Origin: Lithodes maja | Lineage: Eukaryota; Arthropoda; Malacostraca; Decapoda; Lithodidae | Reading direction: 5' to 3' | Assembly (NCBI GenBank): GCA_037953745.1 | Contig: JBAKBP010007931.1 | Coordinates: 31,398-95,397, forward strand | Length of the DNA stretch: 64,000 nucleotides | Shown: positions 20,130 to 32,501 of the stretch, in pieces | How the letters are laid out: each line of letters starts with the position of its first letter | Position numbering within the stretch: position 1 is the first letter of the stretch | The notes under the pieces: generated by a model | Database searches by the model: none | What the model was told of the DNA's origin: nothing | What the model saw: the letters and a program-made list of their open reading frames with translations, nothing else | Position numbers and translations under genes: made by a program

Positions 20130-20606
20130 TCACGGAACGCTCTTAATCAAATTTTTGGTTCTGGTCGGATCTACATTTACGTTTATGGCTGTCCTCGGTC
20201 CTCGCTGTCCTCGGTCCACATCCCTGGCGGTTTTGGACTTGGGTTTTGTTGATGGAGCTTTATCCAAATTCGTGAATCTTGACGGATTAACATTTAAGTC
20301 CTTCGCAGGTCGCCATCCTCGCTGTCTTCGGTCCTCCTTCCTGGTTGTCCTGCGTTGAGTCGATTTCTTCTCCAAAATCCTTCACCGATTCGTTGAGAAG
20401 ACGGCCAAAACGTGCTGGTCCCACCTGGTTCAGATGAACTCCATCGTCCAAAAACAGATAGTCATCGTAGTAGAGATTGTCCCAAGTGTCGACGAATCCC
20501 ACAAACTCCTTCCTGCAGAGGTTAGCTAGATGACGATTTGTGCTGGTGGCTATAACGTAAAATCGGCTCACTACACCGAGCCGGGGGACGATTCCTGAGA
20601 CGAGTA
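20130..20606 (-). pseudogene. CR1-like LINE ORF1 fragment with SGNH-esterase block
   Basis: The frame 20606-20287 reads VSGIVPRLGVVSRF, FVDTWDNLYYDD and DGVHLNQVGPARFGRLL. The D-G-V-H-L-N block matches the C-terminal Asp-x-x-His of SGNH/GDSL hydrolases, an esterase domain known in ORF1 proteins of CR1/L2 elements. A basic, Arg/Lys/Asp-rich tail follows to about 20130, with a frame change. The N-terminal half, including the catalytic Ser block, is missing because the insertion is 5'-truncated here. It lies directly upstream of ORF2, as expected. Confidence 0.75.
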
Positions 20607-21760
20607 TTATATATACAACAGGAGATAGGACAGAGCCCTGAGCAACACTAGAGGTAATAGGTTGAAGAAGTGAGTGATGGCCGTCCATAGCCGCAGCTAT
20701 GGAATGGGCAGACAGGAAATTATGGAAAAAGGCCCAGATAGAAGGATAGATACCGAATTAAAGTAATTTGGAAAGAAGTGATATGTGCCAGACTCTATCA
20801 AAGGCTTTCGATATGTCTAGCGCAATAGAAAAGGTCACACCGAAGTCCCGAAAGGAGGATAACCGAGAGTTAGTAAGGTTGGAAAGGAGATCACCAGTAG
20901 AGCGTCACTTAACTTGTTCGGTACCGTTGATGTCTTTTTCGTTCTATTTTGGCAACTAATAGGTCATTATATTTAGCTCAGGAAGGACATCTACAAATAA
21001 AATGGCTTCACACTATCTCAATTCATCCTATTAGCTACCATATATCCTTCCGAAGCTTCATAATATCTTCTAAACATAGCTGAAATAAAATACAAAAGAC
21101 ATCATCATCACAGAAAGCGTTAAGGGAACCATACTGACAATCTGAAAGAAGATTATTGGAAGATAAATGCTTAAGAAATTCTGAATTAAGAATACATCAA
21201 ATAACTTTTGAGATGCAAAAAATTAGAGCAATTGGACGATACTCGGAGGGTTGAGATCGTTCACCCTCCTTTGGACAGGTTGAATGAGAGCAAACTTCCA
21301 GCAAGAAGGAAAGATGTTAGAAGAAAGACAGAGATGAAAGAGTTTGCCAAGGCAGGGAGTCGGCACGGATGCACAGTTTGTTAGTACAACAGAAGGAACA
21401 TCATCTGGTCGATATGCATTAAACACAGAGGGGGCAGAATGTACATCTTTAGATGAGATTCAAATATCTATCGTAAGTAAGTAAAAGAGTGGTGGAGATG
21501 GAGAAATAGCACCGGATTCATCCAAGGTTCAATATTTAGCAAAAGTTTAAGTGAAAAGTTCAGCTTTGTCAGAGGAAAAATTATAGTGGTGCAGTCAGAG
21601 TGGAACAGAGGAGGGAAAGAAGAGTTAGTAAAATTGTTGGATAGTTTTTTGGCTAGATGCCAGACATTATAGGTTAGTAGGACATTGTTGAGGTACCAAA
21701 TAACGGTGAAGAAATTTGTCTATAAATTATTATTTTTTTTCTTGAGCTACTTTGGGAGCA
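20607..21760 (-). mobile_element. LINE family B, old degenerate copy
   Basis: Minus-strand RT remnants in broken frames: DGHHSLLQP with VAQGSVLSP (20620-20690), a RVWHIS-like block near 20785, a RSTGDL block near 20900 and PDDVPSVVLTNCASV at 21340-21420. No continuous frame survives. It is the site into which the CR1-like element inserted at about 20606. Confidence 0.72.
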
Positions 21761-21774
21761 GACAGAAAAACATG

Positions 21775-21854
21775 CAGACAGGCAGCTAAACAGACAGGCA
21801 GCTAAACAGACAGGCAGCTAAACAGACAGGCAGCTAAACAGACAGGCAGCTAAA
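21775..21854. repeat. 16-bp tandem repeat, 5 copies
   Basis: Five exact copies of CAGACAGGCAGCTAAA, followed by a partial unit. Confidence 0.96.
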
Positions 21855-21860
21855 CAGGAA

Positions 21861-22497
21861 TAAAAACATTTATCAGATAACAATTTTGTCAGTTTTTATA
21901 TCATACTAATATACTGTATGTTTTCCACGTCCACATTCCGTATCTCAAAAAATATAAATATACAAAATTAGTATAAAAATATTGAATTACTTACATTATT
22001 GTTCGTACCCTTGATTCTAATATTACTGTTCTCCAGTTTTCCTAACGATTGATTGGAACATGAATGTTCATTATTTTTTAGTTTGAATGTTTTACTCATT
22101 CAAAATTCCTAAACGTATTAAAAAAAATTGATCTAATAATTATGTGATGTTTTTGGACGAGGTGAAATGACACAAACAATAGGCTAAATATGAAATTCAA
22201 GACTGATGTCAGAACACTCTCAAAAATATCCAGGTTCAAGGAAACTAGAATAAGAATTCTTAGTTTAATTAAATTAAATATTATAATGTAACAATAAAAT
22301 CAGTCTCTTCAGGACGAATAATAAGAATATGTATTGCACTAAGATTTGGCTTAGTAACAAAGAGGAATGATTATCAGAAAATATGCAAGTGAAAAATAAC
22401 TAAGTATATGTCTTTACTGAATTAATGCAAGGTTAAATAGCTATATCACGTAAGAATTAATATTTTCTCAAGATCACTGGAAATGGTTAATATATGT
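21861..22497. other. Unassigned AT-rich DNA
   Basis: No coding or repeat family recognised. Confidence 0.4.
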
Positions 22498-22982
22498 TTA
22501 ACCCTTGTCAGGCGGCGCCGGACTTAAGTCGGTCTAGAGAAGAAAGGACTATGTGGCGGGGTCTGACTTTAGGTGGTGTGCAATTTTGAGCAATAGTTGG
22601 CTCTGAGAGAGAGACGAGCGGTGGGAGGAGCGTAGGTCGGCTCTGACCGTTCGGCACGGCTCCCGCGCCAGCACTGGGCCCAACTCCACACACACCCACA
22701 CTCACTGCCTCGCTACACAGGGAATTATGTAAGGAAATTACCGTATTTTAGGGATTTTTCCTTCGTCTTGCACGATCGTTGCAAGAGTACGCGTGGTCGT
22801 AGAAGGATGGTTCTGGTGTCAGTGGAAAACTCAATTATCGCCCTTTCAGGGATACATATTTGTATTACGCTCTGGCTCTTATTTATGCATGAAAATGAGC
22901 ACGGAAACAAGGTTGTTTAGGGTAAAACCACCCGCTTGGCAGGTAGTAGAAGTTAATGACGGGCCCGCTCGTAGGGCGTTAA
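22498..22982 (+). mobile_element. piggyBac-type MITE, copy 2
   Basis: TTAA at both ends (22498-22501 and 22979-22982) with inverted termini TTAACCCTTGTCAGGCGG and TTAACGCCCTACGAGCGGG. It aligns along its length with 62892-63386 and with the left end of the 3133-7107 element (GGACTTAAGTC, then GACTATGTGGCGGGG). A second TTAACCC-like end at 23213 is a less likely boundary. Non-coding. Confidence 0.82.
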
Positions 22983-24122
22983 TAACTTAAGGAAATGCAC
23001 ACAATATTACCCCTTTATCGATGACACATTTCTTTTTAGGTTTCTCGTTATTATTAGACGATAATATTCAGATTCGGAAGGATGAATAGTAGTTAAAGGT
23101 ATAATTGAGATAGTCTTTGACCTTTGAATCCCACAGTTCCTTCTTAACCTATATAAAATTGTCCAAGGATAGCCAGAAAAAACTGTCAAAATGCGTCATG
23201 GTCTTCAAAGGGTTAATACAGGCAATACAAGTAGGTAATGCAACTATTTAAAAGTGAAATAAGCACTAAAATATTATTTGAGAAAATATTAATTCTGAAA
23301 ATACAATAATAAGGGGTAACTAAATTAATCTGATCAAATTCGCAAACTTGGAAACTAATCACAAATTAATTAATGCTTTAGACTTATAATATTAATGATA
23401 AAGCAATCAAAAGGAAATAAATAAATTATATTAAGTCACAGTAAACTTAATGACAATTAATTATAAACTGATCACTAGAACTATGAATTATTTACCAATT
23501 AGCCTACATATGAAATAGCACTGAAATATATATAATAATGCTAAATACACTATTATATTCAATGTACTCAACACTCAGGAACACAGGTAATGATTGCAGG
23601 TTACTATATCTTGATGGAGGCCAGAGCAATAATTGTATCACTTAACAAGGTATATATCACTATGTACAGGCAAGAGAGAGAGAACAGGCGTGGCGAGTCA
23701 GCTGGTCTGAGAATCCAGACTGCAGATACGCAGGGGGTATATATAATCCACCAGAGAAACTGGAATATTCTACTGCTCTCGTGAATGAAATGATGCAATG
23801 CTGGGAGAGACAGACTGAATCCTGACAGGTCTAAAACTCTCGAGAATCTAACACATGAGTGGGAAACTTAAGTATTATACTAGTCTGGCTTATATAATCG
23901 ATTTTAATTCTAGATTACATAACATACGCAATACTCTCATTTTGTTGTAATGCCTGAATAAGCTACTTCTCACATTCTGGTATTCTGAAGCGACTATTTT
24001 CTCTTATATACGGGTATTCAGGGTAAACTCAAGACTTACGAGTGGCTTTTCTGTTACTTTGAAAGTACCATTACTAATGGAGTTGGTTGCTCATAAACTT
24101 GACGACAAAGTTTTATATAACA

Positions 24123-24124
<2 letters not shown>
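22983..24124. other. Unassigned AT-rich DNA
   Basis: AT-rich with short frames only; no motif or repeat family recognised. Confidence 0.4.
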
Positions 24125-24192
<68 letters not shown>

Positions 24193-24194
24193 TG

Positions 24195-24224
<30 letters not shown>
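24125..24224. repeat. (TA)n microsatellite with a CTGTA interruption
   Basis: About 100 bp of TA dinucleotides, broken once by TATACTGTATA. It abuts the 3' end of a minus-strand LINE B. Confidence 0.97.
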
Positions 24225-24225
<1 letters not shown>

Positions 24226-25014
24226 TTTTTCTTTCTATGTGATTGAGGGAGGCAAAAGGCAGAACTGCCTATAGCGAGTGCCTCCCCCATAGTTGAAAGA
24301 GTGACAGGGCCAAAATCAAGGGATGTTCGAGCCAAAATGCCTGGACACACGGAGTTTGAAGCAATTTAAGTCATAGGAAGAGGGAAAGACTGATTCTGGG
24401 AGAGAGTTCCAGAGCTCAGCTGTTGAGTAGAAGAAAGTTTGAGAGTAACGTATCACTCTTGGGTTGGAGAGTTGCACAGAGTAGGGGTGGGATTGAGTTG
24501 CAAGACGGGTACCACGTGCCCTACGTAAAGGAGGTGGTATACACTGGGAAAGCTCTGAGGAACACTGATTATTATAGTAGCGATAGAATAGCGAGAGAGA
24601 TGCAACATTGCGGCGGACAGAGAGAGATTGCAGAGAGTTAGTGAGTGGACAGGAGTTAATGATACGAAAGGCCTTCCTTTCAACTTTGTCTAGGAGAGCG
24701 GTGTGAGAGGAACCTCCCCACACATGTGAACAATGCTCAATACAAGGATGCACTATGCCCCTCTACAGAGCAAGAAGCTGTGCAGGGTAAAAGAACCCCC
24801 TAAGGAGGTTGAGCACACCCAGCTTCTGGGAGGCTGCCTTAGCAAGACTGATAATATGGACCTTCCAACAGAGCAGAAGAAAAAGAGATACCAAGAATAT
24901 TGAGAGAAGATGAAGGATTGATTTTTGTATTGTTGAAGAATAAGGGATAGTCCGCTGGGAGATCCTGACGGGTAGATAGATGGAGAAATTGGGTTTTGGA
25001 AGCATTAAAGATAA
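24225..25014 (-). mobile_element. LINE family B, copy between (TA)n arrays
   Basis: A minus-strand 5'-truncated element. Its 3' end (24225-24300) carries the family hairpin (AGGCAGAACTGCCT) and the sequence TCTATGTGATTGAGGGAGGC. It is flanked by (TA)n on both sides (24125-24224 and 25015-25037). Confidence 0.87.
24316..25010 (-). pseudogene. LINE family B RT C-terminal region
   Basis: Positions 24753-24316 encode 145 codons of the C-terminal RT region: CIEHCSHVWGGSSHTALLDK, RRNVASLSLFYRYYNNQ and AELWNSLPESVFPSSYDLN. The preceding part (24760-25010) is in shifted frames and includes SQKLGVLNLLRGFF. Truncated and frameshifted. Confidence 0.84.
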
Positions 25015-25037
25015 CAATATATATATATATATATATA
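25015..25037. repeat. (TA)n microsatellite
   Basis: A short TA run between LINE B and the mariner-like MITE; the continuation of 24125-24224 on the other side of the LINE. Confidence 0.95.
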
Positions 25038-25498
25038 CAGGGTTGTCCCGAAATAGATGTGCCAAACTTCAGGATTGGGTTAGGGAGAATATTTTAAGCA
25101 TAAGATATTTTATAAGCAAAATTCCATATTTTACTCGTTACAGAGATATCGCCTGTGGAAAATAACATTTTCTTAAGAAATTTCGCCTAAGGTAAGTCTA
25201 GCTGATCTAGAGCTTACCAGACCCCATTTAACTCATTATTTGACCATTGTTTTATCAAAATATATTAATTCTGTAAGTTGCAAAATGTTTATAGACATAT
25301 TAGCTCACTTTGGACCAGCTGGAAACTATTTAATATGGAAGAGTCCATTTCAGTGATGATGCGGGGACACTAAAAAAACAACTTCAATACTTTTTAAACA
25401 GTTGAGATTTAGAATATCTATTATGGAGTATTTTATGCTTAGAATCATCTGTATAATCATATCCTGAAGTTTTGGCACATCTATTTCGGGACACCCTG
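25038..25498. mobile_element. Mariner-like MITE
   Basis: 461 bp with long inverted termini. The left end starts CAGGGTTGTCCCGAAATAG and the right end, read inward, starts CAGGGTGTCCCGAAATAG; similarity extends about 70 bp including GATGTGCCAAA and TAAGCATAA. TA flanks both sides. TA target use and a CAGGGTGTCCC terminus are usual for Tc1/mariner elements. There is no transposase frame. Confidence 0.86.
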
Positions 25499-25500
25499 TA

Positions 25501-25915
25501 TATATATTCAATTCAATTAAATTTTCTAATTTTCGTAACATAATACATACAGACACTAAATATATATTCAAATACAAAATAATTGCAAATGCATTATATT
25601 TATAACCAATTATTTAGAAAAACGATTTATGTTCAATTAATATGGCAATTTAAATTGCAATGCTAATGATACCATCATATCAACTGTTGTTCAACCTTAA
25701 TACTCAAGGACTGTAAAATATTGTACATTAGTATTTGACTACATAAAAACATATAACCTGTTTAAACTATTTAAAACTAATAATATAAGAATAAAAGTGA
25801 TTAGATTTCTAGAACAAATATGTAAATCAATGAGACCCTATTGATTATAATAGAAATGTACTATAAGTTATTAAATTATACTATATATCGGTATCAATAG
25901 CACAGAGAAACAATA
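25501..25915. other. Unassigned AT-rich DNA
   Basis: AT-rich; no motif or frame recognised. Confidence 0.4.
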
Positions 25916-26281
<366 letters not shown>

Positions 26282-26586
26282 TCCAATTGAGGGTGAGGGC
26301 TATTTAAATGACAATAGTAATTTGAATAATCTTAAACATTCATAAAATAATGAATATGATCATAATTGTTATACTTCTTTATGTGAAAATATTTTCTCCT
26401 TCCATGTTTTCCTTTCCTGCTCTAAGGTTCTCCGTGTGCCTCTGTTCCCGCACCTCCTCCCACTCCACTCAGGATTTACAACAATTGTCCACTTACCAGC
26501 TTAGCCTCAATAATAGTTGTGTGTGCACGACGCCCTCTTATGTCTTCTCTAATGTTCTCACTACAGCTGTGTTTTTACTTCCTTTG

Positions 26587-26625
<39 letters not shown>

Positions 26626-26889
26626 TCAGTAATTTCCCTTTCAAGCTAATGTATTTATATACTCTATACACATTTTCCTTGTGTTTTCCTGGTCCATAAG
26701 GTTACACTTCATCCTATTTTCTGGTATGACATTTTAGCAGGAGGGAGCGGAGAGTGGGGAGTGAGCCTTCTACTTTGTTGTCCTATTCTTCTGCTATAAA
26801 CTGTCCCTGTCTAGTAGTATTAAGGCCGGACCACCTAGTAGGGGCCGCAAGGTCTGTGTGGTCTAACTATCTGTGTACCCCCCTCCCCT

Positions 26890-26965
<76 letters not shown>

Positions 26966-27324
26966 AGAAGTGCCAGGTGTTATTTAACAGCCAAGAAAAT
27001 ATCAAATTATGTCATGCATTGTTAGGAAAGAATACAGTATAAATGTGACTTATTCGAAATAGCATTAGAATATTCTGCTTAACACATACCGTATAGAGTG
27101 TTAATCAGTGCAATGAAAGTTAACGAGAAAGTCAGAAATAATTTGGCAATGTTTAGCTGCAGAGTTTACGATCTATAATGCCTTAATTAAACTATATCTA
27201 GACTATGCTGGGCAATTCTGATCTCCATCTATCGGGAACGATATAGTAACGATTATTAATTGTTGAAATCTGAGCTATAAATATTATTTCTTTGATTACA
27301 CTCATACGAACCATAAGAACCGTT
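26282..27324. repeat. (CT)n microsatellites in unassigned DNA
   Basis: Two pyrimidine arrays: 26587-26628 and 26892-26962. The DNA around them (26282-26586, 26629-26891, 26963-27324) contains short frames only and nothing I recognise. Confidence 0.75.
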
Positions 27325-27477
27325 TTTTTTTTTTTCTTCTATGTGATTGAGAGCAGATTATGAGAAGAGAAATGCTTAAGAAATTTGGAAGTAAGAATAG
27401 TTTCAAAAACTTTAGAGATACAAGAGATGAGAGCAATTGGACGATAGTTGGAGAGTTGAGAGCGGTCACCCTTCTTT

Positions 27478-27480
<3 letters not shown>
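27325..27480 (-). mobile_element. LINE family B fragment with internal deletion
   Basis: A poly(T) (27325-27337) and the family B terminal TTCTATGTGATTGAG are joined directly to internal RT sequence (KFLKLF, TIVQLLSS and the K-K/R-G region before NYRPI on the minus strand). The C-terminal half of the ORF is deleted. It ends in a (TA)n array. Confidence 0.72.

Positions 27481-27521
<41 letters not shown>
27481..27521. repeat. (TA)n microsatellite
   Basis: A 41-bp TA run abutting the LINE B fragment. Confidence 0.95.
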
Positions 27522-27523
<2 letters not shown>

Positions 27524-28205
27524 TATATAGTGTTGATACCCATTGATATTACTAGTTAAAAACATTTTAGATTTTTACTACATTGTATAGGAGGGAACTG
27601 ATCAAGTTTAATTTTAATCTGTCCATTATATTTTGAAGAAGCCTTCTTACATACGAACACATGGACAAGCCCACTCGACATTTGAAGTGCAGTGTTATTT
27701 ATGGAGTAAATAGAATTTAATTTTATGATAAACTAGAAAATACAAGTACAATATTTTAAAATAGATACAAAATTGCATGTGATGTTTCACATATTGTAAG
27801 TAATTATATTATTTTGTCCATAGGTACGGCAGATGGCAAAACAATAGACCGTGCTATTTTGGGGGAGAAACTACTATTCTCAACTAAATTGCTCAAACCA
27901 TATATACTTAATGTTGCAAAAAGAACGTCATAGTTGTAAGGGTAAATCAATATTATATTACAGCTATATATAATTATATCTTATGATAAATATAGGCAGG
28001 GACAGGGGGGTAGGATTGTCCTACTCATTGAGACAGAGAAAGAGGCAAGGGAACGCGAAAGTGGTCCCGGACCCTGAGAGTTAGAACCCTTGAATGTTGT
28101 TTCTATTCGGGCTCTGTGTCGAGTCCGCCACCCCCAGCAATAGGGTTTTTGCCTGAGTATATACTGTATATACATACATACATACATAAATAAAGGCTGG
28201 CGTCC
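27522..28205. other. Unassigned DNA before the LTR element
   Basis: Nothing recognised apart from a short (CATA)n at 28170-28186. Bases 28206-28209 (CTTG) are the left target duplication of the LTR element. Confidence 0.5.
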
Positions 28206-28209
28206 CTTG

Positions 28210-30243
28210 TGTTACGTCCTGGGATATATAAACACTGGGCTCTTTCTATTGGACTAGGTATGCGGCAACAAGCAACAACGGAAAACGCTAGATCCAACCC
28301 TTATCTATAATCCCAGGCAACAAACCACCCTAAACCGTCAAGAGTCCTGCCTGGACAACGAGGTATCCTATGACTCGGTTACAGGGTGCACGCACTATAG
28401 ACTGCTGATAGTCAAGCAGGCTATATAAAAGATCACACAATTAAGTTGACTTAAAGCTTCAAGGAAAAGATAGATAACGGAATTAAATTGCAGAAACAAT
28501 TTAATAACAAACTAGAAGAAAGTACATTTAACGTTACGTTAATTAATACAACTAATCACCCCTGCGTGAAAGAAGGTGTAAGCAAACAGTCCTCAAAACA
28601 TCGTACAGGTAGACAAGATGCGGGTTTCTAAACTGCATGCGGCTACTGTAGGATCTGATGCTTAGCAAAGAAAGTATGTTACGGATTTAGAGAACTCTTA
28701 ACTCATAAGCAGGAATAAATACTAGTGATAGGACCTACAGTGTATAATGGCATAGGTATAATTAAATAAAGGCAGCAACTCGCAACATAACCACATACAG
28801 GTGTGCTTCTCACTCTTAGTCAGGCAAGCCTGCTCGGACAGAGTCTCTAAGCCACACCCTGACTCACAATGCTCACAAAAACGGTAAACTGTGGCACAAT
28901 AACAAGCATACAGAGATGATAAACCCCTAGCTGTTAATCTGCCAGGCGGCAGAGGTCTAGCCGGAAGGATATAGGCTTCGGATACCCGGGCTGAGCCACC
29001 TACTCTAGCCTAGGGACGTTCCCAAGTCTGTGCGCCAAATTACTCTAATTGAAAGGGTGCTCTCTTGAGAGACTCAGATCGCAAGTATCTGACTCTCTCC
29101 TGGCGACCCTAAAACAAAAGCAAGACGTGCTAGCGCAGTGCTGAGTGGACTAGGCAAGCCTCACACAACACAACACTAGACACACAGGGACACAGACAAG
29201 AAAATGCTCCCAGACTCCCACGGGTATCCTAGTAAAGTCGTGCGGGTCCACAGGACTCGCACCAGCAGACTTTACTTAAAGGATCGCAAAAAGCCTCCCC
29301 TCCGGTCTAGCCCCTGCTAACCTGACACAAGAACACACTAGCAAGCATGAAACCACCAAATATGAGACAATAAAAAAGCTTCCAAGGTCTCATTAACAAT
29401 TACGTCTCTGCATAAGGCCCAAAATCCTATCTAATTATCTGAGAGCTCGTCGTTAATACAATAATAGATATAAGGTCTATCAAGGGGATGGGATAATTAA
29501 ATAGTATGGTGAAGTAGTGGAAGGAAGGTATACAAAGTAAGAGAGAAAGTTTCTGAGTGGGGTTGAGAGGGATAGATATCAAGGGGGTCCGAAGGGTACG
29601 ACAGTGAGGTGAGCTCTGAGTCTTGAATCTGTCTGGACCCCACCCTAGGCATGCGAAATACATCCATGCTTGGCAACACTCAACACAGTTGCCGGGTCAA
29701 AATCCTCTACCCCTTGCGTGAGTCGAAACTAAGCCTAACGTTGCTATTAAATGCACGTGGCAACCCTCTGAAGTGCGCACGGGGGTAAATGAAAACCTCC
29801 CCCTGTGCTGACGTATTTGAGGTTTTTCGTCACTAAAATATTCATTGTACCATTAATAGCATTAATAATTATCCATATGCGCCTATTATGGGTATTATAA
29901 AGGTATTAACCTGAAACAACAATAAAACGAGTGAAAACAGCGTTTGGATGGTCAAAATCGGAGATATAGCCCGCGAGTTGTATAATCTATGGGTGAGGCA
30001 AACTCCTTTCCCGCCAATTTCCCCCAAGGCCACTGAGACACAGTCGATCGATACTCTCTCTCTCTCTCTTGCACTCGATGGCCATCAGTGATGACAACAC
30101 CCTGCTTGCAACTCGCTAATGTTAGCACGAAAATATACCTCAGAATAAGGGAATAATAGGGAAAATAGGTGATAACTGAGGAATAGGAGGAAAGTGGGGA
30201 AGGAGGGGAGGTAGAGGACTGAGATTTTGCATGGCCCAGGGGC

Positions 30244-30284
<41 letters not shown>

Positions 30285-30701
30285 GATGTAAAAAGTTGAT
30301 TTTTAGTTTTACTTACTCCAGAGAGTCTTCCCGCAGTCCGCCGGCCGAACTCTAAAGAGTCTTCCCGCAGTTCCCGGGCTGGACTCTCCGCGCGAAGCAA
30401 CGTCCCCCAGCCGGTCTCTCTCTCCCGCTCGTCTCCTCCCACTCTCACTAGACTTACATCTTATATATTATAATGAAACAATCAACTATCGAGAATAAAA
30501 TATACTAAGATGTGTTGGTTAAGAATAAGGGCAGCTTCAAGCTGTGAAACAACATAAGAATATCCCAGACATTAGTTACATTGTCGTAGGATATATACTA
30601 AGGAAAAGCCGGCCGGCCGGCTGCCGCCAGCCGGTTTCTAAACGGCTGGGCAGCCGACGCGCGCGCATGCCCGCACATGGCTATTATGCAGGAGCGTCAC
30701 A
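28210..30701 (-). repeat. LTR (3' LTR of the element), with MITE inside
   Basis: Matches 36970-38861 from TGTTACGTCCTGGG to GGAGCGTCACA, except for a 614-bp MITE at 29765-30378 that replaces about 17 bp of the other LTR. Without the MITE it is about 1.88 kb. Confidence 0.93.
29765..30378 (+). mobile_element. TTAA-type MITE in the LTR, ends lacking TTAA
   Basis: About 95% alike to 32013-32640, from CCTCTGAAGTGCGCACGG to CAGTTCCCGGG. It contains a poly(A) of about 39 nt (30244-30282) and two end-proximal copies of GAGTCTTCCCGCAGT. Neither edge has TTAA, and 17 bp of LTR (present near 38528-38545) is missing, so this is not a simple cut-and-paste product. Confidence 0.83.
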
Positions 30702-30712
30702 CCTCCCCCAAG
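30702..30712 (-). promoter_or_regulatory. Polypurine tract
   Basis: On the minus strand CTTGGGGGAGG lies directly upstream of the 3' LTR start TGTGACGCTCC, the expected position of the plus-strand primer. Confidence 0.72.
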
Positions 30713-31029
30713 ATATAAGACCCTTGACTAAGTTCTTCATATCTAACAGAAAGCTTCTCATAGTACCACACACTGTTGCGACACAAGGCACTATATATAA
30801 ACAAAAAATAAAGACTGTTGCGCTCCACCGAGCAAGTTCAACTAACTTAGCGACAATAATCGAAAACATTCAACTTAGATACTGCTACAACATCTTATAC
30901 AAAATTCTACACGTTATAAAAATAAAGAGTTTTTATAAGGTTTTTGCTTTTTTAATTTGTATTTTTCGGCTGAACTACAGTGACAGCCTGTTTTCCTCCA
31001 CACTCAACCCTCAATCCTGTGGCAGTCTA

Positions 31030-32012
31030 ACCAACATCATCCACCCTTGATAGACAATCCGCTATCACGTTATCAGAACCGGCAATATGGCGTATGTCCA
31101 GATTATACTCCTGAAGCATGAGTGACCACCTGGTCAGCCTCATATTCCGGTTATGAAACTGATTCAAGAATTTCAGAGGGTGATGATCGTATAAACCACT
31201 ATGACTGGTACAAAAGCAGGAACATATACATCGAAGTACCTGAGCGCCAGCACTATCGCCAGGAGTTCTTTTTCAATTACAGAGTAATTCCTTTGTGCAC
31301 TATTGAATTTTTTACTGTAAAAACTCACTGGATGTTCGATACCTTCATCATCTGTCTGTAACAAGACAGCCCCAGCCCCTACGCCACTGGCATCAGTCGC
31401 CAGCTGAAAAGGTCTGCTGAAGTCCGGGGCCCTGAGTATGGGGTGGGTACATAACAGGTGTTTCACCAAGGAAAACGCCTCTGCACACTCAGGAGACCAC
31501 CGGAACTTCTTGTCCTTAGCTAATAAGTCAGTTAAAGATGCAAGTACAGTCGAATAGCCTTTGATGAAGTGACGATAATAGCCTATCATACCAAGAAACC
31601 GCATAATTTGTTTCTTAGTCGTAGGCAGGGGAAACTGATCGATGGCTTTGATCTTTGTCTGTGGAGGGCACACCTGACCCATCCCCACCTCGAACCCCAG
31701 GTACAAAACTGTGGCTTTGACAAAATCGCACTTACCCAGGTTTACCACCAAACCTGCTTCATTCAGTTTATTAAAAAGCTGTCTGATGTGAGCACAGTGA
31801 CTGTTAAAATCATCGTCGTATATTGTGACATCATCTAGGTACACCGTACAGTTGGGAATGTCGGCTACAATGTCGTTCATTAATTTCTGAAACGTTGCAG
31901 GGGCATTTTTCAGCCCGTATGGGCTGAACGATGACAACGATATGTGGCACCGTCCACCACAAACCCACACACCTATCGCGCTCGCTCAGACAAGGGCACT
32001 TGCCAATAACCC
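31030..32012 (-). pseudogene. Gmr1-like pol: RT (second half) and RNase H
   Basis: The minus-strand continuation of the RT after the MITE. GYWQVPLSERA opens it; then come YGLKNAPATFQKLMND, the catalytic TVYLDDVTIY (about 31840), KCDFVKATVLYLGFEV and FLGMIGYYRHFI. RNase H follows: LATDASGVGAGAVLLQ, NYSVIEKELLAIVLALRYF, and in shifted frames DHHPLKFLNQFH, RLTRWSLMLQEY and DNVIADCLSR near 31050. There is a stop in the VCGF region and frameshifts near 31940 and 31190. Confidence 0.88.
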
Positions 32013-32501
32013 TTAACCTCTGAAGTGCGCACGGGGGTAATTGAAAACCTCCCCCTGTGCTGACGTATTTGAGGTGTTTCCGTCACTAAAATATTCATTG
32101 TACCATTAATAGCATTAATAATTATCCATATGCGCCTATTATGGGTTGATTATAAAGGTATTAACCTGAAACAACAATAAAACGAGTGAAAACAGCGTTT
32201 GGATGGTCAAAATCGGAGATATAGCCCGCGAGTTGTATAATGTATGGGTGAGGCAAGCTACCTTCCCGCCAATTTTCCCCAAGGCCACTGCGACACAGTC
32301 GATCGATACTCTCTCTCTCTCTCTTGCACTCGATTGCCATCAGTGATGACAACACCCTGCTTGCAACTCGCTAATGTTAGCACGAAAATATACCTCAGAA
32401 TAAGGGAATAATAGGGAAAATAGGTGATAACTGAGGGATAGGAGGAAAGTGGGGAAGGAGGGGAGGTAGAGGACTGAGATTTTGCATGGCCCAGGGGCCA
32501 A

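Larger units (their letters stand above)
14272..20606 (-). mobile_element. CR1-like LINE, minus strand, interrupted by another LINE
   Basis: One element in two pieces: RT at 14272-15513 and ORF1 end plus endonuclease at 19212-20606, in protein order on the minus strand. A plus-strand LINE (15519-19206) sits between them. The break falls in the endonuclease-RT linker, and a TAGCA duplication (15514-15518 and 19207-19211) marks the insertion. The 5' end stops at about 20606 against older LINE B sequence. The 3' end is lost near 14272, inside the sequence that follows RT motif C. Confidence 0.87.

Noticed and set aside
20287..20560. A host esterase or lipase gene
   Set aside because: Only the C-terminal half is present, it lies directly upstream of the CR1-like ORF2 on the same strand, and it fits a LINE ORF1.
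22498..23216. A longer piggyBac-type MITE ending at TTAA 23213-23216
   Set aside because: The right end at 22979-22982 aligns with the ends of other copies (ACGAGCGGG), whereas sequence beyond it does not.
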